A DNA stretch of 53,646 bases from JBATTK01 sp049670505 (lineage in GTDB: Bacteria > Bacteroidota > Bacteroidia > Flavobacteriales > Flavobacteriaceae): the NCBI GenBank assembly GCA_049670505.1, contig JBATTK010000030.1, positions 1-53,646 of the forward strand, in the 5' to 3' direction. Below are positions 34,984-43,575 of the stretch, piece after piece. Position 1 is the first letter of the stretch. Each line of letters begins with the position of its first letter. The notes beneath the pieces were generated by a model. It was not told where the DNA came from. It saw nothing but the letters and a program-made list of their open reading frames with translations, and made no database searches. Position numbers and translations under genes: made by a program.

Positions 34984-35778
34984 ATGGATAAAAACAATGA
35001 TTTTTATATTGGATATGTAGATAAGGTTGCACCAAGGATAAAAAAAACGCTGAAACATTTTTTACTGTTCTCCTTAGTGGTACTCCTTGGAATCGCCGCA
35101 GTATTTGCATTAACACAGCATACTGCAACAAATAGTGCTTTTGAGTTCGATACCGAAACCAAGATTACGGGCATATATCATGAAATGCCCTATCCTATGC
35201 TAAAGGTAAAAATTGGAGATACCGCATTTAAGAATATTGTATTACTGGGATTCGGGAAGTTTGGTGCCAATCCCTACCTGGAAAAGATACACAGGGAGGT
35301 GGACCAACTCTCCGGAAGCACGCTTAGTATAGAAGGTAACCTAATCTATTATAACGGGAAAACATTGCTACAGATTACCAGCGATGAAAAAATAACCCTT
35401 ATTGAAAAGGCGGATGCGGAACTGCTACCGAAACCGAAGGTACTTGTAAATGACATGGAACTTTTAGGAGAAATCATCGACCCCAAATGTTACTTTGGGG
35501 TAATGAAACCTGGAAAAGGCAAAATACATCGAAGCTGTGCCGTACTGTGTATTTCAGGAGGAATTCCTCCCGTATTGGCTACTACAGATGCCAATAACAT
35601 ATTGGAATACTACTTGATTACGGACAGGGACGGGAATGCGATCCACCAAGATATTTTGCCTTTTGTAGGCAAACCTTCCCAATTGATCGGCACCGTTGTG
35701 GAACTGGAAGATTGGTATCAATTACGGATCGATACGGAAAATATCAAAGATTTGAACAAGCCCTCAAAAATATACTGA
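34984..35778 (+). CDS. Membrane-anchored protein with Cys/His motif, function unknown
   Basis: 264 residues with one helix (about 24-44) and a large, probably periplasmic, part made of two beta-rich halves (about 50-145 and 150-260). Its striking feature is D-P-K-C169-Y-F-G-V-M-K-P-G, then H182-R-S-C185-A-V-L-C189-I-S-G-G-I-P-P. Three cysteines and a histidine within 21 residues look like a metal- or cluster-binding site or a redox disulfide. I have the impression that related segments occur in hypothetical proteins elsewhere, but cannot name a family. It begins 11 bp after the ferric-reductase-Rieske gene and is the likely periplasmic partner of that membrane cytochrome. Confidence 0.75.
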   Translation: MDKNNDFYIGYVDKVAPRIKKTLKHFLLFSLVVLLGIAAVFALTQHTATNSAFEFDTETKITGIYHEMPYPMLKVKIGDTAFKNIVLLGFGKFGANPYLEKIHREVDQLSGSTLSIEGNLIYYNGKTLLQITSDEKITLIEKADAELLPKPKVLVNDMELLGEIIDPKCYFGVMKPGKGKIHRSCAVLCISGGIPPVLATTDANNILEYYLITDRDGNAIHQDILPFVGKPSQLIGTVVELEDWYQLRIDTENIKDLNKPSKIY

Positions 35779-35795
35779 CACCCTAAACCAAAAAC

Positions 35796-37037
35796 ATGCT
35801 ACAGTCCTTCAGTATCATTTTTTCCATAGCGGCCTTTTTCAGTTTTATAAACTACAAATGGTTGAAATTACCAGCTACGATTGGGCTGATGCTAATGAGT
35901 TTGGCCACCATTATAATCATCACCTTAAGCAAGGGTATCTTTCCTGAATTCTATCTGTTCTTTTGCGATATTGTTACTAATTCGGATTTTAAGACCTTGC
36001 TCTTGGACGGGCTTTTAAGTTTTCTCCTTTTTGCAGGGGCAATGCACGTAAATATTGACGATTTGTCCAAAGAAAAGTGGTCCGTACTTTTATTTGCAAC
36101 ACTGGGTGTATTGATTTCTACCTTTATCGTGGGGGGACTCACTTTTGGGGCTGCACAATTAATAGGTATAGAGCTGCCTTTTTTGCATGCATTGCTTTTC
36201 GGCGCATTGATTTCGCCAACAGACCCCATTGCCGTGTTGGCCATTCTTAAGAAAACTAAGATCGCCAAAAACCTGCAGGTCAAGATCGAGGGCGAATCCC
36301 TTTTTAATGATGGTATTGGTGTTGTTGTATTTTCAGGTATTTTGATTCTTGTCGATATGGGCGGGCATCCTACGGAAAGTTCTTTAGGGACGGAGATCGG
36401 AATATTATTTCTAGAGGAGGCCATTGGGGGAATACTCTATGGCGCACTCTTAGGATTCATAGGTTATTCCTGTATAAAATCCGTAAAGGATAATCCCCAA
36501 TTGGCGGTGATGATCAGTCTTGCCCTGGTAATGGGGGGCTATTCCCTAGCTTCCCTGATTCATGTTTCCGGCCCCTTGGCCATGGTGGTCTCGGGAATGA
36601 TCATAGGCAATAAACTGAATATAGCTTCCTACAAAGGACCTACACAACAAATGCTCAATGAAATATGGGAGATTCTGGACGACGTTTTTAACGGCATCTT
36701 GTTTGTGCTGATCGGTTTGGCCATACATCTTTTAAACTTTAGCACGGGCTATCTGACCTTAGGCCTTATTGCCATTGTAATTGTTTTGGTAGCGCGGTTT
36801 TTATCCGTTCTCCTACCCTATTCTTTATTAAAGCATCCTGAAAGTAGTCCCCTAAAAACCGTAACTATATTGAGCTGGGGTGGACTACGGGGCGGTATCT
36901 CCATTGCCTTGGCGTTAAGCCTGACAAACAATTCCTCATCAGAAGTAATTTTGTATATTACTTATGTAGTTGTATTGTTTTCAATAATTGTACAAGGACT
37001 TAGCATTGGAAAATTGGTAAAAAAACTATACCCCTAA
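35796..37037 (+). CDS. Na+/H+ antiporter, CPA1 (NhaP) family
   Basis: 413 residues, about 12 membrane helices. CPA1 motifs: FAGAMHVNIDDL, GALISPTDPIAVLAILKK (transport-site Asp near residue 143), GESLFNDGIGVVVFSGIL and LSWGGLRGGISIALALSL. There is no long cytoplasmic tail of the eukaryotic NHE type. It exchanges Na+ (or K+) for H+ at the inner membrane. It follows the Cys-motif gene by 17 bp and precedes the PycTM gene by ~10 bp, so it appears to belong to the redox operon. A link between electron transfer and ion or pH balance is a reasonable inference. Confidence 0.93.
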   Translation: MLQSFSIIFSIAAFFSFINYKWLKLPATIGLMLMSLATIIIITLSKGIFPEFYLFFCDIVTNSDFKTLLLDGLLSFLLFAGAMHVNIDDLSKEKWSVLLFATLGVLISTFIVGGLTFGAAQLIGIELPFLHALLFGALISPTDPIAVLAILKKTKIAKNLQVKIEGESLFNDGIGVVVFSGILILVDMGGHPTESSLGTEIGILFLEEAIGGILYGALLGFIGYSCIKSVKDNPQLAVMISLALVMGGYSLASLIHVSGPLAMVVSGMIIGNKLNIASYKGPTQQMLNEIWEILDDVFNGILFVLIGLAIHLLNFSTGYLTLGLIAIVIVLVARFLSVLLPYSLLKHPESSPLKTVTILSWGGLRGGISIALALSLTNNSSSEVILYITYVVVLFSIIVQGLSIGKLVKKLYP

Positions 37038-37047
37038 TTCGTTGTCC

Positions 37048-37710
37048 ATGGCAGAACCAGATAAGGCTATTACACCAGAAAAGAAAGACAAAAAACGGGC
37101 GAAAATCATGGACCAACAGTTAATGCAAGAATTGGGTGTTGACCAAGAGGAGCTAAAATCGTTAAAGAAAAAGCTGGCCAAAATTGCCCCGAGACCGGAA
37201 CGTGGGGTAGAGACCTTGTTCCGCCTAGTCTCCAAAAATCAGTATACGTTGAATACAATGATCGATCGAAAATCGAACATTTTGATATCCATTAACGCCT
37301 TGATACTTTCCATCATATTGGGTACCGTTTTAAACCAATTGGATAAAGATCCGCACCTCATTTATCCTGCTATATTAATGTTGCTTACCAATTTGGTCTC
37401 CATTGCCTATGCGGTATTTGCCACACGTCCGGAATTGAAACACGGGAACCGGGAATCCGGTAATTTGATGTTTTATGGAAATTTTCATGAAATGGAAGAA
37501 GCGGATTATATAGAAAAGATAACCGGCCTAATGCACCAAGGGGACGAACTCTATAAAACAATAGCCAAGGATACTTTTTATTTGGGCAAGACCATTGATC
37601 GGAAATTTAAACTGTTGCGAAAATCCTTTACGATTTTCCTGATAGGAATTGTGCTCTCTGTTTTGGCCTTCATTACCTGTCACCTACTATTCGGTGGGTA
37701 TCTTTTGTAA
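37048..37710 (+). CDS. Stand-alone PycTM (DUF5706, Pycsar effector-type) membrane protein
   Basis: 220 residues from ATG 37048 (a TTG at 37042 adds two). A charged N-terminal helix region (KKDKKRAKIM...EELKSLKKKLAKI) precedes the PycTM domain: YTLNTMIDRKSNILISINALILSIILGTVL, PAILMLLTNLVSIAYAVFATRPE, and a last helix near 195-217. Domains of this family act as membrane effectors in Pycsar anti-phage systems and, in flavobacteria, are often fused behind an HD phosphohydrolase domain. Here there is neither HD domain nor an adjacent pyrimidine cyclase, so I do not call a defence system. It is the last gene of the operon and ends five bases before the convergent LacI-type gene. Confidence 0.8.
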   Translation: MAEPDKAITPEKKDKKRAKIMDQQLMQELGVDQEELKSLKKKLAKIAPRPERGVETLFRLVSKNQYTLNTMIDRKSNILISINALILSIILGTVLNQLDKDPHLIYPAILMLLTNLVSIAYAVFATRPELKHGNRESGNLMFYGNFHEMEEADYIEKITGLMHQGDELYKTIAKDTFYLGKTIDRKFKLLRKSFTIFLIGIVLSVLAFITCHLLFGGYLL

Positions 37711-37715
37711 TCTTC

Positions 37716-38741
37716 CTAATTCTTGGTGGATTCCCTTAAAACAAGGGTTGTTTTAATTACCTCAGTGTTAAAAGAATCCGAAGTAGTATCGTCTTCTTCT
37801 ATCCTATTTATAAGCATTTGAGTGGCCTTTTGACCAATGAATTTTCCGTGTTGGCTTACGGATGTAATGGTAGGGGTAACATATTTAGGCAGCATCCCAT
37901 TGGTAAACCCGATTATGGAAATATCATCGGGTATTCTAAAACCCAGATCTTTAGCTCTGGCCATAGAATTAACGGCGGCAAATTCCTCGAGCCCCAATAT
38001 GGCATCTACTTTGTTAGCAATAAGCATGGTCTTCACCTCTGTTTCCAAAAAATCCCTTTCAAAATTCCGGATGATGAGTTTTTCGTCTATTTTGATATCA
38101 TGGTCCGTAAGGCATTTTTTATACCCCTTGATCCGTAGTCTTCCAATTTCAAGATGATCCAAAATAGATACAACCGCTATTCGCCTACATCCTGATTTAA
38201 TAAAATGTGCTGTTGCATTGTAGGCACCTTCAAAATCATCCACAATAATTTTGTCGCATGCAATGGCATTGGAAACCCGATCGAACATCACCATCGGCAC
38301 TCCCCTATCCATAAATTTCTTAAAATGATCTATTTTTTTCAGTTTCTCCGTTTCCTCGGACAGGGAAACCAATAGACCGGAAACAACACCATTTTTTAGC
38401 ATCTCCATGGTCGCCATTTCCTTTTCAATGGATTCATTGGATATGCAACTAATAATATTATATCCTCTTGCATTGGCTTCTTTTTCTATTCCACTGAATA
38501 CTTGGGCAAAAAAAAAGTTCAGGATATTAGGGATAATTACACCAATGGTCGCCGTTTGCTCCTTCTTACTAAGTTTAACGGCATTTAAGTTGGGTCTATA
38601 ATGCTGTTTCTTGGCATAATCGACAATTTTTCTCTTGGTACCGCTGCTAATCTCATGACTATCGTTCAAAGCCTTGGAAACAGTAGACACCGAAACTTTG
38701 AAATGCGCTGCAATATCCTTTAATGTAATTTTTTGTTTCAT
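37716..38741 (-). CDS. LacI-family regulator of the xylose module
   Basis: 341 residues. The N-terminal HTH ITLKDIAAHFKVSVSTVSKALND with the following hinge (KIVDYAKKQHYRPNLNAVKLSKK) is classic LacI/GalR. The rest is a type-I periplasmic-binding-like effector domain (TIGVIIPNILNFFFAQVFSGIEKEAN, PMVMFDRVSNAI, DAILGLEEFAAVNSMARAKDLGFRIPDDISIIGF). It is cytoplasmic, binding a sugar or sugar phosphate. It is divergent from xylB across 376 bp that contain a CG-centred candidate operator, so repression of xylBA and the symporter in the absence of xylose is likely. The imperfect palindrome TTACC-AA-GGTAA at 38764-38775, just ahead of its own start, could serve autoregulation. Confidence 0.93.
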   Translation of the reverse strand: MKQKITLKDIAAHFKVSVSTVSKALNDSHEISSGTKRKIVDYAKKQHYRPNLNAVKLSKKEQTATIGVIIPNILNFFFAQVFSGIEKEANARGYNIISCISNESIEKEMATMEMLKNGVVSGLLVSLSEETEKLKKIDHFKKFMDRGVPMVMFDRVSNAIACDKIIVDDFEGAYNATAHFIKSGCRRIAVVSILDHLEIGRLRIKGYKKCLTDHDIKIDEKLIIRNFERDFLETEVKTMLIANKVDAILGLEEFAAVNSMARAKDLGFRIPDDISIIGFTNGMLPKYVTPTITSVSQHGKFIGQKATQMLINRIEEDDTTSDSFNTEVIKTTLVLRESTKN

Positions 38742-38847
38742 GTACTACTACGGTTGAATACCCTTACCAAGGTAAAGGAAAAAAAAGGATCGGTATAAAA
38801 TCTACCTTAAAAACACACCCTTTAAGATATCATATGCAAAGAAAAAA

Positions 38848-38861
38848 CGAAAACGATTTCG
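38848..38861. promoter_or_regulatory. Candidate LacI-type operator
   Basis: CGAAAACGATTTCG is a 14-bp palindrome centred on CG with one mismatched pair. That is the usual form of sites bound by LacI/GalR proteins, whose hinge helices contact a central CpG. It lies ~105 bp from the regulator start and ~255 bp upstream of xylB. Confidence 0.5.
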
Positions 38862-38927
38862 CGTATTTCACACACTCCTATGCTGTGTGTAAAAGACTAA
38901 TTATTAGAAAGTTAACCTATTGATTTC

Positions 38928-38946
38928 AATTTTGAAATTCAAAATT
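38928..38946. promoter_or_regulatory. Perfect 19-bp odd-centred palindrome
   Basis: AATTTTGAA-A-TTCAAAATT has two perfect 9-bp arms around one A. It lies between the LacI-type operator and xylB. It could be a second operator or cruciform-prone site, but AT-richness lowers its weight. I see nothing else clear in 38742-39117 apart from the sites listed. Confidence 0.35.
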
Positions 38947-39117
38947 CTTTAAGTGCTTTTCCGCGATATTGATGAAATGATAAGATAATAGCCAAGTATA
39001 TGATAATTTTAAGCCTATGATTTGTAGCTATTCAAATAGCAAAGACCAGATATAAGAGTTATTTGAATGTCTGTTCACTTAGCATATAAGGATTACGCAA
39101 ACAGTCAATAAACAAAC

Positions 39118-40620
39118 ATGTATTATATAGGTTATGACATAGGAAGTTCTTCCATAAAAGCAGCTTTGGTAGATTCATTGAGCGGAAAAAGTATTGCGGT
39201 GGTCCAGGAGCCTGATCAAGAGATGGAAATGATCGCCGCTAAAAATGGATGGGCGGAACAAGACCCGGACCTATGGTGGGAACACATTTGTAGTGCCACC
39301 AAAAAGTTGATCGACCAAACAAAGATTCCCGCATCGGACATTACGGGAGTTGGTATTGCCTATCAAATGCACGGATTGGTAGTGGTAGACAAAGCGGGGA
39401 AACCTTTACGGAATTCCATTATTTGGTGTGATGGCAGGGCAATAGAATTGGGCAATACGGCATTTAAAGAACTTGGGGAAGATACCTGCACGACCCATCT
39501 ATTGAACTCCCCAGCAAATTTTACCGCCTCCAAACTAAAATGGGTAAAAGAAAATGAACCCCATGTTTACGATAAGGTCTTTAAATATATGTTGCCCGGA
39601 GACTATATTGCCTTTAAGCTTTCCAACGAGATAAATACCACGATATCCGGACTTTCGGAAGGGACGCTCTGGGATTTTAAGAAAGAAAAATTAGCAGATT
39701 GGTTATTGGAACATTATGGAATAGACAAGAAGCTCACACCTACCTTAGTGGAAACTTTTGGACATCAAGGCGCAACTACGGAAGCTGCTTCCAAAGCTTC
39801 CGGTCTTCCCGTAGGGATACCTTTACTGTATAGGGCCGGGGATCAACCCAACAACGCTTTGTCCTTAAACGTATTTGAGCCTGGCGAAGTTGCGGCTACC
39901 GGGGGCACCTCCGGTGTAGTCTACGCCGTAACGGACAATTTATCGGTAAAGGAAAGTGCTCGGGTAAATAATTTCGCCCATGTAAATCATGCCAAGCAAA
40001 AACCTCGTATCGGAAAATTATTGTGTATTAACGGCTCCGGAATTCAATATCGCTGGTTGTTGAACAATCTGGATGTGGCCTCTTATGAGGAAATGAATAC
40101 GTTGGCATCCCAGATACCCGTTGGATCTGATGGAGTCCGCTTAATTCCTTTTGGAAATGGCGCGGAGCGAATGTTGGATAATCGGGATATAGGTACCCAC
40201 ATTGCCCATATTAATTTAAACAACCATAACAAGGCCCATCTTTGTCGCGCCGCCCTGGAAGGTATTGCCTTTTCATTTGTATACGGCATGGAAATATTGA
40301 AGTCGGACGGAATCAATGCAAAAGTGATAAGGGCCGGTAACGATAATTTATTTCGGTCGGAGATTTTTTCAAATACCATAACCACCTTGATCGAGCAAGA
40401 AATAGAAATATACAATACCACAGGGGCCATTGGCGCCGCTAGAGCAGTAGGGTTACATGACGGAAATTTCAATGGTTTTGGAAATCATATCATGGAGAAC
40501 GACCACGTAATGACTTTTATGCCGTTTAAAAATAGGGATGTCTACCTGGAAGCCTATAACGATTGGAAAAAGGAATTGGAATTAATTTTAAAGCGTAGTA
40601 AAAATGATAACCTTAGGTAA
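39118..40620 (+). CDS. xylB: Xylulokinase
   Basis: 500 residues, FGGY carbohydrate kinase. Visible: phosphate-1 loop YIGYDIGSSSIKAAL at the N-terminus, GIAYQMHGLVVVD with the substrate-contact MHG, IWCDGRA, ATGGTSGVVYA (second phosphate loop, about 262-272) and the C-terminal RAGNDNLFRSEIFSNT and GAIGAARAVG. The MHG plus WCDGRA combination is characteristic of xylulokinases. It phosphorylates D-xylulose to D-xylulose 5-phosphate with ATP, feeding the pentose phosphate pathway through rpe (6437). First gene of the xyl operon. Its last 17 bp overlap xylA, which suggests coupled translation. Confidence 0.95.
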   Translation: MYYIGYDIGSSSIKAALVDSLSGKSIAVVQEPDQEMEMIAAKNGWAEQDPDLWWEHICSATKKLIDQTKIPASDITGVGIAYQMHGLVVVDKAGKPLRNSIIWCDGRAIELGNTAFKELGEDTCTTHLLNSPANFTASKLKWVKENEPHVYDKVFKYMLPGDYIAFKLSNEINTTISGLSEGTLWDFKKEKLADWLLEHYGIDKKLTPTLVETFGHQGATTEAASKASGLPVGIPLLYRAGDQPNNALSLNVFEPGEVAATGGTSGVVYAVTDNLSVKESARVNNFAHVNHAKQKPRIGKLLCINGSGIQYRWLLNNLDVASYEEMNTLASQIPVGSDGVRLIPFGNGAERMLDNRDIGTHIAHINLNNHNKAHLCRAALEGIAFSFVYGMEILKSDGINAKVIRAGNDNLFRSEIFSNTITTLIEQEIEIYNTTGAIGAARAVGLHDGNFNGFGNHIMENDHVMTFMPFKNRDVYLEAYNDWKKELELILKRSKNDNLR

Positions 40621-41929
40621 CAAAGAATATTTTAAAGGAATTGGGGAAATTAAATTCGAAGGAAAAGAATCGGATAATCCTTTGGCATATAAATATTATG
40701 ATGCAGATAGTGTAGTTGCCGGGAAAACCATGCGCGACCATTTTAAGTTTGCCATGGCGTACTGGCATACCTTATGTAATACCGGTGGCGATCCTTTTGG
40801 TCCCGGCACTAAAATATACCCATGGTCTACCCATAACGACCCTAATGTAGCGGCAAGGGATAAGGCCGATGCCGCCTTTGAGTTTATTACAAAAATGGGG
40901 TTCGACTATTATTGCTTTCATGATTTCGACTTGGTAGACGAGGCGTCGACTTTGGGGGAATCCGAAAAAAGAATAGCCGCCATTACCACATACCTAAAGG
41001 AAAAACAGGAAAATTCCGGGGTCAAACTATTATGGGGCACCGCCAACTGCTTCTCCCATCCCAGATATATGAACGGGGCGGCTACCAATCCTGATTTTAA
41101 TGTAGTAGCAAGGGCCGGCGCACAAATTAAAATAGCTTTGGATGCCACTATTGCCCTAAAAGGTGAAAACTATGTTTTTTGGGGTGGACGCGAGGGCTAT
41201 ATGTCCTTGCTGAACACTAATATGAAACAGGAATTGGATCATATGGGAAGATTCCTGGGCATGGCAAGGGATTATGCAAGGGCCAACGGATTTAAAGGAA
41301 CTTTTTTCATAGAACCCAAACCTATGGAGCCATCAAAGCATCAATACGATTTTGATTGTGCCACGGTTATCGGATTCTTACGGGAATATGGATTGGACCG
41401 GGATTTTAAAATCAATATTGAAGTCAACCATGCTACCTTGGCGCAACATACCATGCAGCACGAATTACAGATTGCCGCCAATGCAGGAATGTTAGGAAGT
41501 GTAGATGCCAATAGGGGCGACTACCAAAACGGATGGGATACCGATCAATTTCCAAATAATATTATGGAAACTACCGAAGCAATGCTCGTGTTCCTTAAAG
41601 CAGGTGGCTTGCAAGGCGGGGGTATTAACTTTGATGCAAAAATTAGACGTAATTCCACGGATTTGGAGGATATATTCATTGGCCACATCGGTGGTGCCGA
41701 TGTTTTTGCCAGAGCTTTATTGATTGCCGATAAAATCATCTCCGCTTCTCCCTATGACCGCTTAAGGGCACAACGGTATAGCTCTTTTGATGCTGGAAAC
41801 GGAAAGGCATTCGAAGAAGGAAAATTAGATTTTAAAGATTTGTACAAAATAGCTATGGAGAATGGGGAAATAACACTTCAAAGTGGCAAGCAAGAGCTGT
41901 TCGAAAATATCATCAACCAATATATTTAA
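40604..41929 (+). CDS. xylA: Xylose isomerase
   Basis: 441 residues, the class II length. TIM-barrel signatures: FDYYCFHDFDLVDEA with the catalytic His, VFWGGREGYMSLLNT, TFFIEPKPMEPSKHQYDFD (first metal Glu), NIEVNHATLAQHTMQHEL, GMLGSVDANRGDYQNGWDTDQFP and a final metal Asp in GGINFDAKIRRNS. It converts D-xylose to D-xylulose using two divalent metals, in the cytoplasm. It begins inside xylB and is followed 29 bp later by the symporter gene. All active-site residues that I can match look intact. Confidence 0.97.
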   Translation: MITLGNKEYFKGIGEIKFEGKESDNPLAYKYYDADSVVAGKTMRDHFKFAMAYWHTLCNTGGDPFGPGTKIYPWSTHNDPNVAARDKADAAFEFITKMGFDYYCFHDFDLVDEASTLGESEKRIAAITTYLKEKQENSGVKLLWGTANCFSHPRYMNGAATNPDFNVVARAGAQIKIALDATIALKGENYVFWGGREGYMSLLNTNMKQELDHMGRFLGMARDYARANGFKGTFFIEPKPMEPSKHQYDFDCATVIGFLREYGLDRDFKINIEVNHATLAQHTMQHELQIAANAGMLGSVDANRGDYQNGWDTDQFPNNIMETTEAMLVFLKAGGLQGGGINFDAKIRRNSTDLEDIFIGHIGGADVFARALLIADKIISASPYDRLRAQRYSSFDAGNGKAFEEGKLDFKDLYKIAMENGEITLQSGKQELFENIINQYI

Positions 41930-41958
41930 CCCATATACGTAACTAACAGAACTATCCT

Positions 41959-43575
41959 ATGGAATCGGTTTTACAACAAATGGACTGGGTCGTATTGGCC
42001 GTTTACTTTCTGGCCCTTATCGGTGTGGCCGTTTGGGTAATACTCCAAAAAAATAAGGATACGGCCGACTACTTTTTGGCAGGACGTAACGTAGGTTGGT
42101 TTGTCATAGGAGCTTCTATTTTTGCTTCCAATATTGGATCGGAACACGTGGTAGGCCTGGCAGGGACCGGTGCGGAATCCGGAATGCCCATGGCACATTA
42201 TGAATTGCATGCGTGGATCGTGCTGTTGTTGGGGTGGCTGTTCCTACCTTTTTACATGCGAAGCAAAGTATTTACAATGCCCGAGTTCTTGGAAAAAAGG
42301 TTCGATAGTCGATCGCGTTGGTTTCTTTCCGTTTTCTCTTTGGTCGGCTATGTTATCACCAAAGTTTCGGTCACTATTTATGCCGGTGGCATAGTGGTAT
42401 CCGAACTATTGGGTATTCCATTCTGGTATGGTGCAATCGGAATAGTCATATTTACCGGGGCCTATACCATTATTGGAGGTATGAAAGCAGTTATCTATAC
42501 CGAAACCTTACAGACCGTTGTATTGATTGCCGGTTCTTTGATCATTACCTATCTTGGACTTCAAGAAGTGGGCGGGTGGAGCGAACTTAGAGCTACGGTA
42601 GGGTCCGATCATTTCAATATGTGGCGCCCTATGTCCGATCCTGATTTCCCTTGGACGGGACTACTGTTTGGTGGTACCATAGTAGGTGTCTGGTATTGGT
42701 GTACCGATCAATATATTGTACAACGGACCCTGGCCGCCAACAATATAAAAATAGGCAGACGTGGTGCCATTTTTGGTGCTTACCTCAAAATATTGCCCAT
42801 ATTCATCTTTTTGATTCCCGGTATCATTGCCTTTGCACTGGCCAAACAAGGAGTACTTACCTATGATAGGGCAGATGAAGTCTTTCCTGTACTGGTAAAA
42901 ACGTTGTTGCCCACAGGACTAAAAGGGCTGGTTGCCGGTGGGTTAATGGCTGCCCTTATGAGTTCCTTGGCATCGGTTTTCAATTCGTGCTCAACGATAT
43001 TCACCATAGATATCTACAAAAAACTACGTCCCAAAACCGATGAGAAAAAATTATTGAACATTGGTCGTGTGGCAACTTCCCTGGTAGTCGTCCTTGGAAT
43101 TATTTGGATTCCTATAATGAACAAAATAGGTGGTGGGGTCCTATACCAATACCTGCAAAGTGTACAGTCCTATATAGCGCCACCCATTACGGCCGTGTTT
43201 GTCCTGGGCATCCTTTGGAAAAGGGTAAATTCACAAGCGGCTATCGTTACCTTGTTTTCAGGGCTATTTATTGCCGCACTCAGAATTGCCGCAGAAATTG
43301 GTAAGGAAGGCCTATCGGGAATTGCCTATGAATTTGCTACGATCAACTTTGCACATATGGCCATTTTTATGTTTATCTTTTCGGTGATTGTCTGTGTGGC
43401 AACGAGTTTGGCAAGCACGGCACCCGACTACAACACCATTAAAGGCTTGGCATTCGGAACTTTGACCAAGGAACAAGTACAGGAGACTAAAAACAGTTTT
43501 ACATGGGTGGATGTGCTCCTATCCGTACTGCTTGTTGTAGTCGTGATTTCCGTATTGACTTATTTTACCGGATAG
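41959..43575 (+). CDS. SGLT-type sodium/sugar symporter (likely xylose)
   Basis: 538 residues, about 14 membrane helices, SSS family. Landmarks: DYFLAGRNVGWFVIGASIFASNIGSEHVVGLAGTGAESG, WLFLPFYMRSKVFTMPEFLEKRF, TGAYTIIGGMKAVIYTETLQTVVLI, WCTDQYIVQRTLAA and GLMAALMSSLASVFNSCSTIFTIDIYKKLRP (Na+ site region). This matches the Vibrio-type SGLT group that imports galactose, glucose or xylose with Na+. As third gene of the xyl operon it most likely carries xylose. No SusC/D or xylanase genes accompany it, so this module handles the monomer. Confidence 0.94.
   Translation: MESVLQQMDWVVLAVYFLALIGVAVWVILQKNKDTADYFLAGRNVGWFVIGASIFASNIGSEHVVGLAGTGAESGMPMAHYELHAWIVLLLGWLFLPFYMRSKVFTMPEFLEKRFDSRSRWFLSVFSLVGYVITKVSVTIYAGGIVVSELLGIPFWYGAIGIVIFTGAYTIIGGMKAVIYTETLQTVVLIAGSLIITYLGLQEVGGWSELRATVGSDHFNMWRPMSDPDFPWTGLLFGGTIVGVWYWCTDQYIVQRTLAANNIKIGRRGAIFGAYLKILPIFIFLIPGIIAFALAKQGVLTYDRADEVFPVLVKTLLPTGLKGLVAGGLMAALMSSLASVFNSCSTIFTIDIYKKLRPKTDEKKLLNIGRVATSLVVVLGIIWIPIMNKIGGGVLYQYLQSVQSYIAPPITAVFVLGILWKRVNSQAAIVTLFSGLFIAALRIAAEIGKEGLSGIAYEFATINFAHMAIFMFIFSVIVCVATSLASTAPDYNTIKGLAFGTLTKEQVQETKNSFTWVDVLLSVLLVVVVISVLTYFTG

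Noticed and set aside
37048..37710. Pycsar anti-phage defence system
   Set aside because: Only the effector-type membrane domain is present. No adjacent pyrimidine cyclase, and the flanking genes are an antiporter and a LacI-type regulator.
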